Assembly: GCF_013284245.2 (NCBI RefSeq) | Contig: NZ_CP085876.1 | Location: forward strand, 5,234,001-5,298,000 | Length of the DNA: 64,000 bases | Direction of reading: 5' to 3' | Origin: Brevibacillus sp. DP1.3A | GTDB lineage: Bacteria; Bacillota; Bacilli; Brevibacillales; Brevibacillaceae | Part shown: piece by piece, positions 26,113-37,557 of the stretch | Layout of the letters: every line of letters begins with the position of its first letter | How positions within the stretch are numbered: the stretch's first letter is position 1 | Translations under genes and position numbers: made by a program | The notes under the pieces: model-generated | Databases searched by the model: none | What the model was told of the DNA's origin: nothing | The model's input: only the letters and a program-made list of their open reading frames with translations

Positions 26113-27867
26113 CTACAGAATCCGGGCATGCCCTGAGTAAATATGCCCACGTTCAGAATCCACCGTTACGATTTGCCCGTCCTTCAATACATCCGTAGCA
26201 AATTGCACACCTACGATGACTGGAACGCCGAGATTCAAGCCTACGATGGCTGCGTGAGAGGTAAGTCCACCCTCTTCGCAAATCACTGCGCCAGCCTTGC
26301 CAAACGCTTCAATCATATCGGAGTCGGTACCGATGGTTACGAGGATCGCCCCTTCTTCTACCTTTGCCAGCGCCTCTTCAGCGGATCTAGCAATAACTAC
26401 CTTGTTTGTGACAACTTTTCGGCCGATTCCTTGTCCTTTTGCTACCACATCGCCAATGACGTGGATTTTCATCAGGTTCGTTGTCCCAACTTCACGGACA
26501 GGTACGCCTGCTGTGATCACAACGAGATCGCCATGACGAACGAAGCCTGCATCGAGCGCCTCCTGGACAGACATCTCCAGCATTTCATCGGTTGTATTCG
26601 CCATTTCGCCCTTCACCGGATACACGCCATTTACGAGTGCAAGACGGCGAATAATCGCTTCATGCGGCGTTACAGCCACGATCGGTGCTTTTGGACGGAA
26701 CTTTGATACCATGCGAGCTGTGTGTCCGCTTTCGGTCGCAGTAATAATTGCTGCTGCGTCCAGATCCAATGCTGCATTGGATACAGCTTGGCTGATGGCA
26801 TCGGTAATCGTCACTTGTTTGAGCTGTGCTTGTGCGTACAAGATCTCACGATAATTCAGCTCTTGCTCTGCACGTACAGCGATGCGCACCATGGTTTCGA
26901 CAGACTCAACCGGGTATTTACCGGCAGCCGTCTCACCGGAGAGCATAATTGCGTCTGTACCATCGAAAATGGCGTTCGCAACGTCACTCGCTTCCGCACG
27001 TGTCGGACGTGGGTTGCGCTGCATGGAATCAAGCATTTGTGTCGCCGTAATAACTGGCTTCGCGAGTTCATTACACTTCTTGATCAGCTTCTTCTGAACA
27101 AGTGGTACTTCTTCTGCCGGAATCTCTACGCCCAAATCACCGCGCGCAACCATGATTCCATCTGTTACTACCAGAATTTCGTCTACGTTATCGACGCCTT
27201 CTTGGTTTTCGATTTTCGCGATAATATCGATACGCACGTTATGGCGCTCCAGGATTTTGCGAATCTCCAAGATATCCGATGCTTTTCGTACGAAGGAAGC
27301 CGCAATGAAATCGACTCCTTGTTCAATACCGAATTCGATATCCTGTGCATCCTTTTCTGTGATACCTGGCAAGTTGATTTTGACACCCGGAACATTGACG
27401 CCTTTTTTGCTCTTCAGTGTTCCACCGTTTTTGATCAAGCAGATGATTTCGGTGTCACTCACTTCCTGTACAGTTAACCCGATCAAACCGTCGTCGATCA
27501 AGATCGTATCGTCGATTTTTACATCACGAGGCAATTCCGGATACGTAATGGAGACGCGCTCAACAGTACCTGGTACTTCCTCAGTGGTGAGGATCAGCGT
27601 ATTTCCTTCTACGAGCTCGACTGCATCTACTGCGAGCGTACCCGTACGAATTTCAGGACCTTTTGTATCCAACAGGATTGCAACAGGTTTCCCGGTTTCT
27701 TTTGATGCCTGACGAATGTTTACAATTCGCGCCGCATGCTCCTCATGGGAACCGTGCGAGAAATTCAAACGCGCTACGTTCATTCCTGCTTCGATCAATT
27801 TTTTCAGTGTTTCAACCGTTTCACTCGCCGGTCCAATGGTACACACGATTTTTGCTTTCCTTAACAT
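26113..27867 (-). CDS. pyk: Pyruvate kinase with C-terminal PEP-utiliser domain
   Basis: Last step of glycolysis, PEP + ADP to pyruvate + ATP. It has 584 residues, the long Bacillus/Geobacillus form. The catalytic TIM barrel starts with [14 protein letters not shown], and [12 protein letters not shown] and [10 protein letters not shown] are the K+/Mg and active-site motifs. The allosteric C domain is about 345-475. The extra PEP-utiliser (phosphohistidine-like) domain is about 495-580, with [21 protein letters not shown], where the His of the TSHAA motif is retained. It is in an operon with pfkA, 39 bp downstream. GAGGAGG precedes the ATG. Confidence 0.97.
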   Translation of the reverse strand: MLRKAKIVCTIGPASETVETLKKLIEAGMNVARLNFSHGSHEEHAARIVNIRQASKETGKPVAILLDTKGPEIRTGTLAVDAVELVEGNTLILTTEEVPGTVERVSITYPELPRDVKIDDTILIDDGLIGLTVQEVSDTEIICLIKNGGTLKSKKGVNVPGVKINLPGITEKDAQDIEFGIEQGVDFIAASFVRKASDILEIRKILERHNVRIDIIAKIENQEGVDNVDEILVVTDGIMVARGDLGVEIPAEEVPLVQKKLIKKCNELAKPVITATQMLDSMQRNPRPTRAEASDVANAIFDGTDAIMLSGETAAGKYPVESVETMVRIAVRAEQELNYREILYAQAQLKQVTITDAISQAVSNAALDLDAAAIITATESGHTARMVSKFRPKAPIVAVTPHEAIIRRLALVNGVYPVKGEMANTTDEMLEMSVQEALDAGFVRHGDLVVITAGVPVREVGTTNLMKIHVIGDVVAKGQGIGRKVVTNKVVIARSAEEALAKVEEGAILVTIGTDSDMIEAFGKAGAVICEEGGLTSHAAIVGLNLGVPVIVGVQFATDVLKDGQIVTVDSERGHIYSGHARIL

Positions 27868-27906
27868 AGGATGTAAGCCTCCTCTACACTCCGAAAACTG
27901 TTAGTT

Positions 27907-28902
<996 letters not shown>

Positions 28903-28917
28903 TCATTTAACGGAAAC

Positions 28918-29003
28918 AGTATGTACCATACTTTGTATGAAACATGCTGTATCACTCAATTCCTCATATCTGTTATACACTGAAAAGATATGTGCCATAC
29001 TTT
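28918..29003. promoter_or_regulatory. Two direct-repeat sites upstream of pfkA
   Basis: AGTATGTACCATACTTT (28918-28934) and GATATGTGCCATACTTT (28987-29003) match at 14 of 17 positions and lie 69 bp apart. The first contains the inverted repeat AGTATG-TAC-CATACT. They could be paired operator sites for a regulator of pfkA-pyk. Confidence 0.4.
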
Positions 29004-29069
29004 TCGAAAGCTCTGATAACTCTTTCATTCGACTTCGATTGTAGCAGATTTTCCTCGGAGAAAAAAGAA

Positions 29070-29100
29070 AAAAACGCCCCCTGTTTCTTACAGGGTGGCG
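29070..29100 (-). terminator. Terminator overlapping the end of accA
   Basis: CGCCCCCTGT (29075-29084) pairs with ACAGGGTGGCG (29090-29100), and a long T run follows on the minus strand. The right arm is the last codons of accA and the stop (29088-29090) is at the loop. Confidence 0.8.
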
Positions 29101-30044
29101 AATTCTCCGATCTGTTTAAACTTCTCGTAACGGTCCTGTATCAATTCTTCTGGAGTTAAACGGCCCAGCTGTTCTAGTTGTTCCGCGATGACCGCCTTGA
29201 CCATCCCTGCCTGCGCGATCAAATCACGATGGGCTCCTCCGAATGGTTCATCAATAATTCCATCAATGACTCCTAATTCCAACAAATCAGGAGCCGTAAT
29301 TTTCATCGTCTCCGCTGCACGCATACCCAAGCTGGAGTCTCTCCAGAGAATCGCAGCGGCACTCTCCGGTGCAATCACGGAGTAATAGGAATTCTCCAAC
29401 ATATAGATGCGGTTGCCTACGCTGATCGCCAAGGCTCCCCCGCTTCCGCCTTCCCCGATAACAATACAAATAATCGGCACGCCAAATGTCGCCATTTCAC
29501 GCAGATTGCGGGCAATCGCTTCGCTCTGACCGCGCTCTTCTGCCGCTTTTCCAGGATAAGCACCTGATGTATTGATAAAGCAAATAATCGGGCGACCGAA
29601 CTTGTCCGCCTGCTGCATAATGCGCAATGCCTTCCGGTAGCCTTCTGGGTGAGCCATCCCGAAGTTGCGCTTGATGTTGTCTTTTGTGTCTTTCCCTTTT
29701 TGGTGACCGATGATCGTAACGGGGCGCCCATCCAGCTTGGCAATTCCACCCACAATAGAATGGTCGTCTCCGAACAAACGGTCCCCATGAACCTCGATAA
29801 AATCAGTAAAAAGTAGTTGTATATAGTCCAAAGTCGTTGGCCGTTCCGGATGACGAGCCAACTGTACGCGTTGCCATGGAGTCAAATTACCGTAAATTTG
29901 CTCAGCAAGCTCTTTTGATTTTTGTTCGAGACGCTGTATTTCATCAGAGAAATCAATTCCCTTTTCCTCAGTAAAACGGCGCAATTCCTTAATCTTATCT
30001 TGTAATTCTACTAATGGCTTTTCAAAGGAGAGCTCGCCTGCCAT
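29088..30044 (-). CDS. accA: Acetyl-CoA carboxylase, carboxyltransferase subunit alpha
   Basis: One half of the carboxyltransferase that makes malonyl-CoA for fatty acid synthesis; it works as alpha2-beta2 with AccD. It has 318 residues. The crotonase-like fold shows the oxyanion-hole and biotin-site segments [15 protein letters not shown] and [13 protein letters not shown]. The N-terminus ([18 protein letters not shown]) is the typical helical AccA start. It overlaps the accD 3' end by 34 bp. GGAAGGAG precedes the ATG, and a terminator overlaps its stop. Confidence 0.97.
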   Translation of the reverse strand: MAGELSFEKPLVELQDKIKELRRFTEEKGIDFSDEIQRLEQKSKELAEQIYGNLTPWQRVQLARHPERPTTLDYIQLLFTDFIEVHGDRLFGDDHSIVGGIAKLDGRPVTIIGHQKGKDTKDNIKRNFGMAHPEGYRKALRIMQQADKFGRPIICFINTSGAYPGKAAEERGQSEAIARNLREMATFGVPIICIVIGEGGSGGALAISVGNRIYMLENSYYSVIAPESAAAILWRDSSLGMRAAETMKITAPDLLELGVIDGIIDEPFGGAHRDLIAQAGMVKAVIAEQLEQLGRLTPEELIQDRYEKFKQIGEFATL

Positions 30045-30955
30045 GTTTCTACTCCTTCCCGAGACGTGTGCATCTCTACCAGTTTGGACAGCGTATTACG
30101 CATATCCTTACGGTGTACCACCATATCGAGTTGCCCGTTTTTTAACAAGAATTCCGCTGTTTGGAAGTCTTTTGGCAACTCCTGACGGATCGTTTGCTCA
30201 ATGACTCGACGCCCAGCAAAACCGATCATAGCTCCTGGTTCTGCGATATTGTAATCTCCCAACGAAGAAAAGCTGGCTGATACGCCACCATATGTAGGAT
30301 TCGTCATGACCGAGACAAACAACAAGCGTTCGCGATCCAATCGAGACAACGCTGCGCTGGTTTTCGCCATTTGCATCAGGCTCAATACGCCTTCTTGCAT
30401 ACGTGCTCCACCAGATGCACTGAACAGAATGAAAGGCAAACGCCGTTCGATCGCTTGCTCAATTGCGCGCGTGATTTTTTCCCCGACGACTGATCCCATA
30501 CTCGCCATACGGAAACGAGAATCCATGACCCCAATCACAATGCGGCTTCCACCCAGAACACCTTCGCCTGTAATGATCGCCTCGTTCAAATTGGTGTTGG
30601 CCATATCTTGCTCCATTTTTTCCAAATAACCAGGAAAACCGAGTGGATTGGCGGTAATCAAATTGGCATCAAATTCTTCTGTCAGAACCCCATCATCCAG
30701 AAGCGCTTGCAGACGCTCTGGAGCGGACATGGAGTAATGGAACTGGCAGCCTTTGCAGACGCGCAAATTCTTCTCCAAATCCTTTGAGTAGTGAATCGTC
30801 CCACAATGTGGGCATTTATTCATTAATCCCTCAGGGACTTCCTTTTCTTTCGTACCCGCTTCCTTGCTAGTTTCGGTGGAAGCAGGGACACGTGCTAGTG
30901 TCTCTGAAGGAACTGTAGCGAATTTGCGCTTTTTCCCAAAAAGATCTTTAAGCAC
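30011..30955 (-). CDS. accD: Acetyl-CoA carboxylase, carboxyltransferase subunit beta
   Basis: Partner of AccA. It has 314 residues from the GTG at 30955 ([18 protein letters not shown]), chosen because the known N-terminus of Bacillus AccD is MLKDxFxKKxKYxxVPSE and AGAAAGGTGG lies 8 bp before it. The upstream GTG at 30967 falls in that site. The N-terminal zinc ribbon is clear: CPHC...CKGC (about residues 48-70). The carboxyltransferase core includes [22 protein letters not shown] and [15 protein letters not shown]. Upstream is a 60-residue small protein gene, probably co-transcribed. Confidence 0.96.
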   Translation of the reverse strand: MLKDLFGKKRKFATVPSETLARVPASTETSKEAGTKEKEVPEGLMNKCPHCGTIHYSKDLEKNLRVCKGCQFHYSMSAPERLQALLDDGVLTEEFDANLITANPLGFPGYLEKMEQDMANTNLNEAIITGEGVLGGSRIVIGVMDSRFRMASMGSVVGEKITRAIEQAIERRLPFILFSASGGARMQEGVLSLMQMAKTSAALSRLDRERLLFVSVMTNPTYGGVSASFSSLGDYNIAEPGAMIGFAGRRVIEQTIRQELPKDFQTAEFLLKNGQLDMVVHRKDMRNTLSKLVEMHTSREGVETWQASSPLKSH

Positions 30956-30975
30956 AGGTACACCCACCTTTCTCT

Positions 30976-31158
30976 TCAGTGAAGGATCGTGCCGAGTACA
31001 TCCCGGACTTCGTTTAGTTCGCTCTCCGGCACAAGAATCTCGTATTGCTTCGAGACCTTACCTTCGCGAACCTTTACCAAAAACCCTTCATCTGTCAAAC
31101 GTTGCTGTATCCGTTCTGCAATTCTAGCGCTAGGAGCGATGTAGATGACCGTCCACAT
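30976..31158 (-). CDS. Small DUF2007-like protein upstream of accD
   Basis: A 60-residue protein with an ACT-like beta-alpha-beta pattern ([30 protein letters not shown], then [20 protein letters not shown]). The shape resembles DUF2007 'putative signal transducing' proteins; this is recognition of the pattern only. GGAGGAAG precedes the ATG and the gene ends about 20 bp before accD, so it likely heads the accD-accA operon. A role in sensing or tuning fatty acid synthesis would be a guess. Confidence 0.6.
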   Translation of the reverse strand: MWTVIYIAPSARIAERIQQRLTDEGFLVKVREGKVSKQYEILVPESELNEVRDVLGTILH

Positions 31159-31239
31159 GCTGGCTTCCTCCTCAATCGTCCAATACAGGACTGCATCATC
31201 ATATCACAGCGCCAGCGCCCCTCGCAAATTGGGGGAAAA

Positions 31240-31911
31240 CTAAAGCTTGCTGTTCTCCAAATGCTTCTTCATTCTCTCTAATGCGACGTTCACATCGCCT
31301 TCGCGAATGGCTTCCATAATCTGTCGATGCTCTACGAGTGCTGCACTCGCTCTGCCTTCGCGTGACAGTGATTCAATACGGATACTGTTGCTGTACTCAA
31401 CCAAAGGCGTCCAGATGCGATGCAGAATCGAGTTGCGGCTGGAGCGACATATGACACGATGAAACTGATAGTCTTCCTCCGCAGGTACCTCGCCTCTTGC
31501 TACTCTTTCCTCCGCAATGGCCAGGATGCGTTCCATTTCATCAAAATGCTTGTCAGTCGCCCGTCTACAGGCTAAGCGGACAGCATCCAGCTCTAGCATT
31601 CGCCGCATCTCGATCAAGTCCTTCTTGGTTTTGGTATCCCGTAGGATAAAAAAGCCAAGAATATCGATCAGCCGATTGTGTCGGTAATGCTTGAGGAAGG
31701 TGCCTTCCCCGCGACGCGTCTCAATGAGTCCGAGTAGCTCCAGAGCCCGAAGAGCCTCTCGTACAGAGGAGCGACCTGCTCCCAGTTGCTCGGACAGCTC
31801 TCGCTCAGACGGCAGCTTGTCCCCGGGTCGCAAGTTTTGCTCCTGAATGATTTCATGAAGTTGCAGGAGAATTCCTTCGTAAACCTTTCGATCTTGAGAA
31901 GAGTCGAGCAC
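31240..31911 (-). CDS. GntR-family regulator, FadR/FCD subfamily
   Basis: A 223-residue transcription factor. The N-terminal winged helix (about 8-75) has LPSERELSEQLGAGRSSVREALRALELLGLIETRRGEGTF. The C-terminal all-helical FCD ligand domain (about 90-215) has RRMLELDAVRLACR, FHRVICRSSRN and EHRQIMEAI; the Asp and His positions expected for metal or carboxylate ligand binding are present. The start is a GTG after AAGGAGG. It lies between malic enzyme and accD, so control by a central metabolite is plausible. Confidence 0.88.
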   Translation of the reverse strand: MLDSSQDRKVYEGILLQLHEIIQEQNLRPGDKLPSERELSEQLGAGRSSVREALRALELLGLIETRRGEGTFLKHYRHNRLIDILGFFILRDTKTKKDLIEMRRMLELDAVRLACRRATDKHFDEMERILAIAEERVARGEVPAEEDYQFHRVICRSSRNSILHRIWTPLVEYSNSIRIESLSREGRASAALVEHRQIMEAIREGDVNVALERMKKHLENSKL

Positions 31912-31943
31912 GATTATCCTCCTTACTCGTACCTTTAACGAGG

Positions 31944-31992
31944 AGCACCCTCCACGTTTGTAAGAAGCCTACGTTTTTGCGCGGAGGGTGTC
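31944..31992. other. Inverted repeat between malic enzyme and fadR-like gene
   Basis: GCACCCTCCACG pairs with CGCGGAGGGTGTC around a 23-nt loop, with one mismatch. There is no T tract. It could be a weak terminator of the malic enzyme transcript or an operator upstream of the GntR gene. Confidence 0.4.
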
Positions 31993-32016
31993 GTCGGTGC
32001 CTCGATAAAGAGTATT

Positions 32017-33261
32017 TTACGCTTCTTGGTAAGAGATAGCTGTCAATTTCGTCGTTTTTTGTTTTACTTCTTCCGGATCAACTGTGATGCGAGCAACACC
32101 CGTTTCCATCGCTGCTTTTGCTACTGCCGCAGCTACGTTTGGCGCTACACGTGGATCGAATGCGGAAGGAATCACTTTATCCGCAGTAAGCTCTTCTGGC
32201 GTGATCAGGTCTGCGATTGCATATACAGCAGCCAGCTTCATTTCTTCGTTGATCTCCGTTGCACGTACATCCAAAGCGCCACGGAAGATACCCGGGAATG
32301 CCAGAACGTTGTTTACTTGGTTAGGGAAGTCGGAACGGCCTGTACCGATTACTGCCGCACCTGCTTCTTTTGCTTCTTGTGGCATGATTTCTGGTACTGG
32401 GTTTGCCATAGCGAAAATGATCGGATCGCGGTTCATCGAACGAACCATGTCCTGTGTAACAGCGCCAGCTACGGATACACCGACAAATACGTCAGCGCCC
32501 TTCATTGCATCAGCCAGGTCACCTTGCAGCATGCTGCGGTTTGTAATTTTTGCCATTTGTTCCTTCACTGGGTTCATACCGAATGGACGGCCTTCGTACA
32601 CGATTCCTTTTGTATCCACCATGATTACTTCTTTAACGCCCATAGAAATCAAAAGCTTCATGATCGCGATACCAGCTGCACCTGCACCGTTCGCTACTAC
32701 ACGGATATCTTCCAGCTTTTTGTCAACCACGCGCAGAGCATTGATCAGACCTGCCGCTGTAACGATTGCGGTACCGTGTTGGTCATCATGGAAAATTGGG
32801 ATGTTTGTTTCGCGTTTCAGACGCTCTTCGATTTCGAAGCATGCAGGAGCTGCGATATCTTCCAAGTTAACGCCACCAAAAGTAGGCTCAAGCAGTTTTA
32901 CTGTCTCTACGATTTTATCTACATCTGTTGTATTCAAGCAAATCGGGAATGCATCTACACCTGCGAAGGATTTGAACAGAACTGCTTTCCCTTCCATAAC
33001 CGGCATTGCTGCTTCTGGTCCGATGTTTCCGAGACCCAGTACAGCAGTACCGTCGCTGACTACTGCAACCAGATTACCTTTCATCGTGTAATCGTACACT
33101 TTGGACTTGTCATCAAAAATATCTTTGCAAGGTTCAGCAACCCCAGGAGAATAGGCAAGACTCAGATCGTAAGCATTGCGAACGGGTACCTTGGTCACTG
33201 CCTCCAATTTTCCTTGATGTTTTTTGTGAAGCTCCAGTGCTTCCTCTCTCAGGTTGGACAT
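32017..33261 (-). CDS. ytsJ: Malic enzyme (YtsJ-like)
   Basis: Oxidative decarboxylation of malate to pruvate-level carbon (pyruvate) with NAD(P) reduction. It has 414 residues from the ATG at 33261 (MSNLREEALELHKKHQGKLE), the conserved YtsJ N-terminus; the longer ORF to 33315 lacks family similarity. Motifs: AYSPGVAEPCKDI with the catalytic Tyr region, GNIGPEAAMPVMEGKAVLFK, FHDDQHGTAIV (metal ligands) and VANGAGAAGIAIMKLL (NAD(P)-binding Rossmann). It lacks the C-terminal PTA-like domain. The accDA-ytsJ-dnaE order matches B. subtilis. Confidence 0.95.
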   Translation of the reverse strand: MSNLREEALELHKKHQGKLEAVTKVPVRNAYDLSLAYSPGVAEPCKDIFDDKSKVYDYTMKGNLVAVVSDGTAVLGLGNIGPEAAMPVMEGKAVLFKSFAGVDAFPICLNTTDVDKIVETVKLLEPTFGGVNLEDIAAPACFEIEERLKRETNIPIFHDDQHGTAIVTAAGLINALRVVDKKLEDIRVVANGAGAAGIAIMKLLISMGVKEVIMVDTKGIVYEGRPFGMNPVKEQMAKITNRSMLQGDLADAMKGADVFVGVSVAGAVTQDMVRSMNRDPIIFAMANPVPEIMPQEAKEAGAAVIGTGRSDFPNQVNNVLAFPGIFRGALDVRATEINEEMKLAAVYAIADLITPEELTADKVIPSAFDPRVAPNVAAAVAKAAMETGVARITVDPEEVKQKTTKLTAISYQEA

Positions 33262-33412
33262 GAGATCCCACTCCATTTCACGATAATAGTTTCTATGATG
33301 GCTTGTAGGCAGCAAAAAATGCCTGGGTTATTCCAAGTGGTCTGACCACTTTTTGAGTTATGCTCTCAATATAATAAAAAACTGTTCTCCTGTAAACCTG
33401 CCGAAAACGGCG

Positions 33413-33442
33413 AAAAAGGGAGGACATTCCTCATCCTCCCCA
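33413..33442 (-). terminator. Terminator overlapping the end of dnaE
   Basis: GGGAGGA (33418-33424) pairs with TCCTCCC near 33434-33440 and is followed on the minus strand by TTTTTCG. The dnaE TGA stop (33431-33433) lies in the hairpin. Confidence 0.7.
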
Positions 33443-36400
33443 ATTTATAGGCATTTCTTTCCGAATTACGCTGTCAGGACCCACAATTTCTCGCGCTTGC
33501 TCCAAAAATGACTCATCTACGTCTACCCAATTTGCTTCTGGCAGGCGAATTGTCTGTCTTTTTCCTTCGTAGAAGAGGATAACAGGAATCGTTCCTTTTT
33601 TTTCGACAAACAAGCGTGAAAGTCTTTGCAGCGTCGAATCGTGCTCTTGCTCTGCCGATATTTTGACAAATAATACAGTCTCGGCCTTCGGCTGCGGCAG
33701 CGATTGTGCATCCCAGAAACGAGAAGCCAAGAGCTTGACCATGTCGTCCTGATGATCGACTCGGGCTTCTGCCACGACCATTTGTTCGCGCTCGAGCAGT
33801 GGTGCATACTTCGCATATACCTGTGGGAAAACGACCAGCTCTACGGGTGCCGTTTTGTCCTCTAGCGTAATAAACGCCATCGGGTCCCCTTTTTTCGTTT
33901 GGATGCGTCTGGCTTCCGTTATCATTCCGAATACTTTCACCGTCTTGTCGCGCGGCGCATCCCCCAATGAAGAGATAACTGCTACTTCCGGGCGACTGGC
34001 GACATGGGCAAATTGATCAAGTGGATGACCGGAGATGTATACCCCGATCAAATCCCGCTCCTCTTTTAATTGCTGCGTATGTGAGAGCGGCGGTACCTCG
34101 GGATATTCTGCCAGCTCACGCAGTGGTGCCGCATCTTCTTCACCCGCAAATAGATTGAGCTGGTTGGCGTCACGCTCAATTCTCTTGCTGTTTGCCTTTC
34201 CTACCGCTTCATCTAGCAATAGCAAAAGCTGACTGCGATGTCCTGGCAACGAGTCCAACGCGCCGCATAAAGTGAGCGACTCTACTACTCTGCGATTGAC
34301 TAACCGCGCATCCACGCGGGCACAAAAATCAAAGACGTCGCGATACGGTCTGCCTTTTCGCTCTTTCACGATTGATTCGATGGCACCGTAGCCGACGTTT
34401 TTCACTGCGGCCAAACCAAAGCGAATCGCATCCTGCTCCACTGTAAAGTAGGCCAGGCTCTTATTCACGTCAGGCCCGAGCACGGTAAGCTGTAATCGCC
34501 GCGCTTCTTCCGTGTACTCGGCAATTCTCGTTTGACTGCCAATGGACAACGAGAGTAGCGCTGCCATGAACGCAAGCGGATAAGTTGCTTTCAAATAAGC
34601 CATCTGATAGGCAATGACCGCATAAGCCACCGAGTGGGCTTTGTTGAAGCCATAATCGGCAAAACGCACGATCAAATCGTAGACTTGATTGCCCAGCTCT
34701 TCTCCGTACCCTTGCCGGACACAACCAGCCACGAACTTCTCCCGCTGCTCCGCCAATAGCTCCCGTTTCTTTTTCCCGACTGCTCGACGCAAAATATCTG
34801 CCTCACCAAGACTGAAGCCTGCGAGTGTCGAGGAAATCTGCATGATTTGCTCCTGATAAATCATAAAACCGTGTGTCTCCTGCAAAATCGGCTCGAGAAC
34901 AGGATGAGCGTACTGTACTTTGCTCTGTCCGTGTTTGGCGGCGATGTACTGCGGGATGATCTCCATCGGCCCCGGGCGATACAACGCCAGAACCGCAATG
35001 ATGTCGTCGAGGTTGCTCGGCTTCAAATCTCGCAGCACATTGCGCATCCCCGAAGATTCCAGTTGGAAAATGCCGGTTGTCTCTCCACGGGAGAGCATAC
35101 GAAACGTTTTCTCATCGTCAGTCGGCAGCTTATCCAGATCAAGCGATATTCCCTGCTCCTGCAAATGACGCAATGTCTCCTGAATGATTGTCAAATTGCG
35201 CAAGCCGAGGAAGTCCATCTTCAATAGACCAACTTCTTCGAGAATCTCCATCGGATACTGCGTGAGCGCCAAGCCTTCATTTCCCGTCTGTAATGGAACG
35301 TAATTCGTCAGCGGTTCACGCGAAATGACGACACCCGCCGCATGTGTGGAGGCGTGGCGCGGCAAGCCTTCTACACCCCTTGCCGTTTCGATCAATTGTG
35401 CTGCCTGTTTGTTTTCCGCGCACAGCTTGCCGATATCCGGGTTGATCTGCATCGCCCGCTCAAACGTCATACCTGGCGATTGCGGAATCATTTTGGCCAC
35501 GCGATCCACGATGCCCAAAGACAGGCCTAACGCCCGCCCAACGTCACGCACTGCTGCACGAGCCGCCATCGTTCCAAAGGTAATGATCTGGGCGACACGA
35601 TCATGACCGTACTTGCTCGCTACATAGTGAATGACTTCGTCACGGCGCTCTACGGAAAAATCGATATCAATATCGGGCATCGTCACCCGCTCCGGGTTGA
35701 GGAAGCGTTCAAAGAGCAATTGAAAGCGAAGTGGATCGACATTCGTGATTTTCAAAACGTACGCGACCAGACTACCTGCCGCAGACCCTCGTCCTGGTCC
35801 AGTCGGTATCCCGTTTTCGTGAGCGTACCGCATGAAATCCCATACAATCAGGAAGTAATCGGTGAAGCCCGTCCCTGTAATAATCGCCAGCTCGTGATCC
35901 AGGCGCGCTTGCACCTCTGGCGTAATCTCACCGTATCGCTCCAGGCAGCCCTTTTCACACAGTTCACGCAAATACTGTGTGGAAGCTTGTCCCTCTGCCA
36001 AAGGAAATTCCGGCAAAATATGCGCACCAAAGGTAAGCTCCAGCTTGCACCTATCTGCAACGGCTATCGTATTCGCTAACGCCTGGGGAGCAAAGGCAAA
36101 GAGCGCTGCCATTTCCTCGGCACTTTTTAGATAGTATTGATCCGTCTCGTAGCGAAAACGATTTTCTTCGCCAATCGTCTTGCCTTCTTTGATCGCCAAC
36201 AAGATATCATGCTGCTGGTGATCCTCCCTGTGGATGTAGTGAACATTGTTCGTCGCAATCAGCGGAATCCCCGTCTCCTGGCTCAGTTTCACGAGACGAG
36301 TATTCAGCCTGCGCTCCACTTCTAGGCCATGATCAGCCAGTTCCAGATAAAAATGCTGTTCACCAAACACTCGCTGATACTTGCGGGCTGCTTCTTTCGC

Positions 36401-36859
36401 AGCGTCCGCTTCTCCAGCCAGTAACAGCTTGGCTACTTCCCCTTGTTGGCAACCGCTTAGTGCAATGAGTCCGTCTGTATGCTTTGCCAACACCTCTTTG
36501 TTGAGACGCGGAAGAATATAGTTGCCGTCTGTATTCGCGATTGTCGCCAGCTTCAGGAGATTCCGGTAGCCCATTTCGTTTTCAGCGAGAACGATCAGAT
36601 GACTAGGTGGCGGTGCATTTCGCACGCGATCTTGAAGATTTCCTTCTATTACGTATATTTCCATTCCGATAATCGGTTGGATGCCTGCCTCCAGACAAGC
36701 TTTATAAAACGGGATCGCCCCGTATAGATTGGCATGGTCTGTCATAGCCAGTGCATGCATGCCCAATTCGCTGGCTCGCTTCACTAGCGCATTGATACGT
36801 GCTGCTCCGTCCAGCAGACTGTACTCCGTATGAACATGCAAATGGACAAAGGAGGTCAT
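33431..36859 (-). CDS. dnaE: DNA polymerase III alpha subunit, DnaE type
   Basis: Replicative polymerase of the DnaE1-like class that in Firmicutes extends primers, handing over to PolC. It has 1142 residues from the ATG at 36859 (MTSFVHLHVHTEYSLLDGA) behind GAGAGGGG. The N-terminal PHP domain has HLHVHTEYS and MTDHANLYG. The palm carries GPGRGSAAGSLVAYVL and the catalytic MPDIDIDFS, followed by the helix-hairpin-helix region near GAIESIVKERKG and an OB fold near the C-terminus (about 930-1020). It is a single-gene unit between malic enzyme and ytpI. Confidence 0.97.
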   Translation of the reverse strand: MTSFVHLHVHTEYSLLDGAARINALVKRASELGMHALAMTDHANLYGAIPFYKACLEAGIQPIIGMEIYVIEGNLQDRVRNAPPPSHLIVLAENEMGYRNLLKLATIANTDGNYILPRLNKEVLAKHTDGLIALSGCQQGEVAKLLLAGEADAAKEAARKYQRVFGEQHFYLELADHGLEVERRLNTRLVKLSQETGIPLIATNNVHYIHREDHQQHDILLAIKEGKTIGEENRFRYETDQYYLKSAEEMAALFAFAPQALANTIAVADRCKLELTFGAHILPEFPLAEGQASTQYLRELCEKGCLERYGEITPEVQARLDHELAIITGTGFTDYFLIVWDFMRYAHENGIPTGPGRGSAAGSLVAYVLKITNVDPLRFQLLFERFLNPERVTMPDIDIDFSVERRDEVIHYVASKYGHDRVAQIITFGTMAARAAVRDVGRALGLSLGIVDRVAKMIPQSPGMTFERAMQINPDIGKLCAENKQAAQLIETARGVEGLPRHASTHAAGVVISREPLTNYVPLQTGNEGLALTQYPMEILEEVGLLKMDFLGLRNLTIIQETLRHLQEQGISLDLDKLPTDDEKTFRMLSRGETTGIFQLESSGMRNVLRDLKPSNLDDIIAVLALYRPGPMEIIPQYIAAKHGQSKVQYAHPVLEPILQETHGFMIYQEQIMQISSTLAGFSLGEADILRRAVGKKKRELLAEQREKFVAGCVRQGYGEELGNQVYDLIVRFADYGFNKAHSVAYAVIAYQMAYLKATYPLAFMAALLSLSIGSQTRIAEYTEEARRLQLTVLGPDVNKSLAYFTVEQDAIRFGLAAVKNVGYGAIESIVKERKGRPYRDVFDFCARVDARLVNRRVVESLTLCGALDSLPGHRSQLLLLLDEAVGKANSKRIERDANQLNLFAGEEDAAPLRELAEYPEVPPLSHTQQLKEERDLIGVYISGHPLDQFAHVASRPEVAVISSLGDAPRDKTVKVFGMITEARRIQTKKGDPMAFITLEDKTAPVELVVFPQVYAKYAPLLEREQMVVAEARVDHQDDMVKLLASRFWDAQSLPQPKAETVLFVKISAEQEHDSTLQRLSRLFVEKKGTIPVILFYEGKRQTIRLPEANWVDVDESFLEQAREIVGPDSVIRKEMPINWGG

Positions 36860-37028
36860 GATATTACCCCTCTCACTTTTCACGATTGAAACTATCTCTC
36901 TTACATTATACCGGAAGTATAGCGCATCCGGACGTTAAGAACAAACGTTCTCGCTTGTATTTGACCGTTCTCCCCTGATTTTGGTAGGATGGGTAATACC
37001 AGAATGGCTAGAAAGGATGAATCCATCT

Positions 37029-37340
37029 ATGTGGTTTGCCTTTTACATGACCGGTGTTCTCGCTTCCCTGGTAGCAAGCGTCTACTATAGTATCCATGCG
37101 CGCAGACGAGGCATCCATCCGCTTGAATCGCGTATGATGCTAGGGAAAATGAATGTGTCATTGGGGATACTCGTGTCTTTGTTCGGCATTAATCAGTTTA
37201 CTTTTGATTCTCTCGATACGATCCGCATTGTTGTCGCGTTGATCATGTTGATTGTAGGGGCTATGAATTTATTTTTGGGAACTCGCAATTATTTCCGTTA
37301 TCGTACAGCTTGGCAGGCAGAATTGAAAAAAGGGGTATAA
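37029..37340 (+). CDS. ytpI: YtpI-like small membrane protein
   Basis: A 103-residue protein with three hydrophobic helices (residues 3-21, 40-58, 63-85) and a short basic tail. It matches B. subtilis YtpI in size and place next to dnaE; its function is unknown. The ATG at 37029 follows AAAGGATGA, and the upstream ATG (36981 frame) is not supported. It ends at a strong terminator. Confidence 0.75.
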   Translation: MWFAFYMTGVLASLVASVYYSIHARRRGIHPLESRMMLGKMNVSLGILVSLFGINQFTFDSLDTIRIVVALIMLIVGAMNLFLGTRNYFRYRTAWQAELKKGV

Positions 37341-37360
37341 GTGTTCAAAAACCTCAATAA

Positions 37361-37405
37361 GAAAAAGGCATGGGAACAGCTTTACGTTCCGCATGCCTTT
37401 TTTAT
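37361..37405 (+). terminator. Rho-independent terminator of ytpI
   Basis: AAAAAGGCATG (37363-37373) pairs with CATGCCTTTTT (37393-37403), with an inner GGAAC/GTTCC stem and a following T-rich run. Confidence 0.85.
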
Positions 37406-37481
37406 TTTTGGGAAAACGTTGACTGGAAATACTTTTCCTCTATTCCCAGCTGTTTATCATACAAACCTGATAGAGCACTCG

Positions 37482-37557
37482 CTATAATGAATTTGTGTGA
37501 CATTCTATTGCTTCGACAACCTGAGCGGCAGTGCCGAAGGTTGTCCTTTTTTCTGTT
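37482..37557 (+). ncRNA. Candidate short plus-strand RNA with its own terminator
   Basis: A TATAAT at about 37485 is followed some 30 bp later by GACAACCT...AGGTTGTC (37515-37547), with an inner GGCAGTGCC hairpin and then TTTTTTC. This is a canonical plus-strand terminator, yet the ytpI transcript already ends at 37403 and the downstream gene is on the minus strand. A 60-70 nt RNA is one explanation. The -35 is poor. Read on the minus strand there is no T run, so it does not serve the ArsR gene. Confidence 0.3.

Noticed and set aside
32026..33345. A 439-codon open frame antisense to malic enzyme
   Set aside because: Same reason; the minus-strand gene has every malic enzyme motif and the antisense translation has none.
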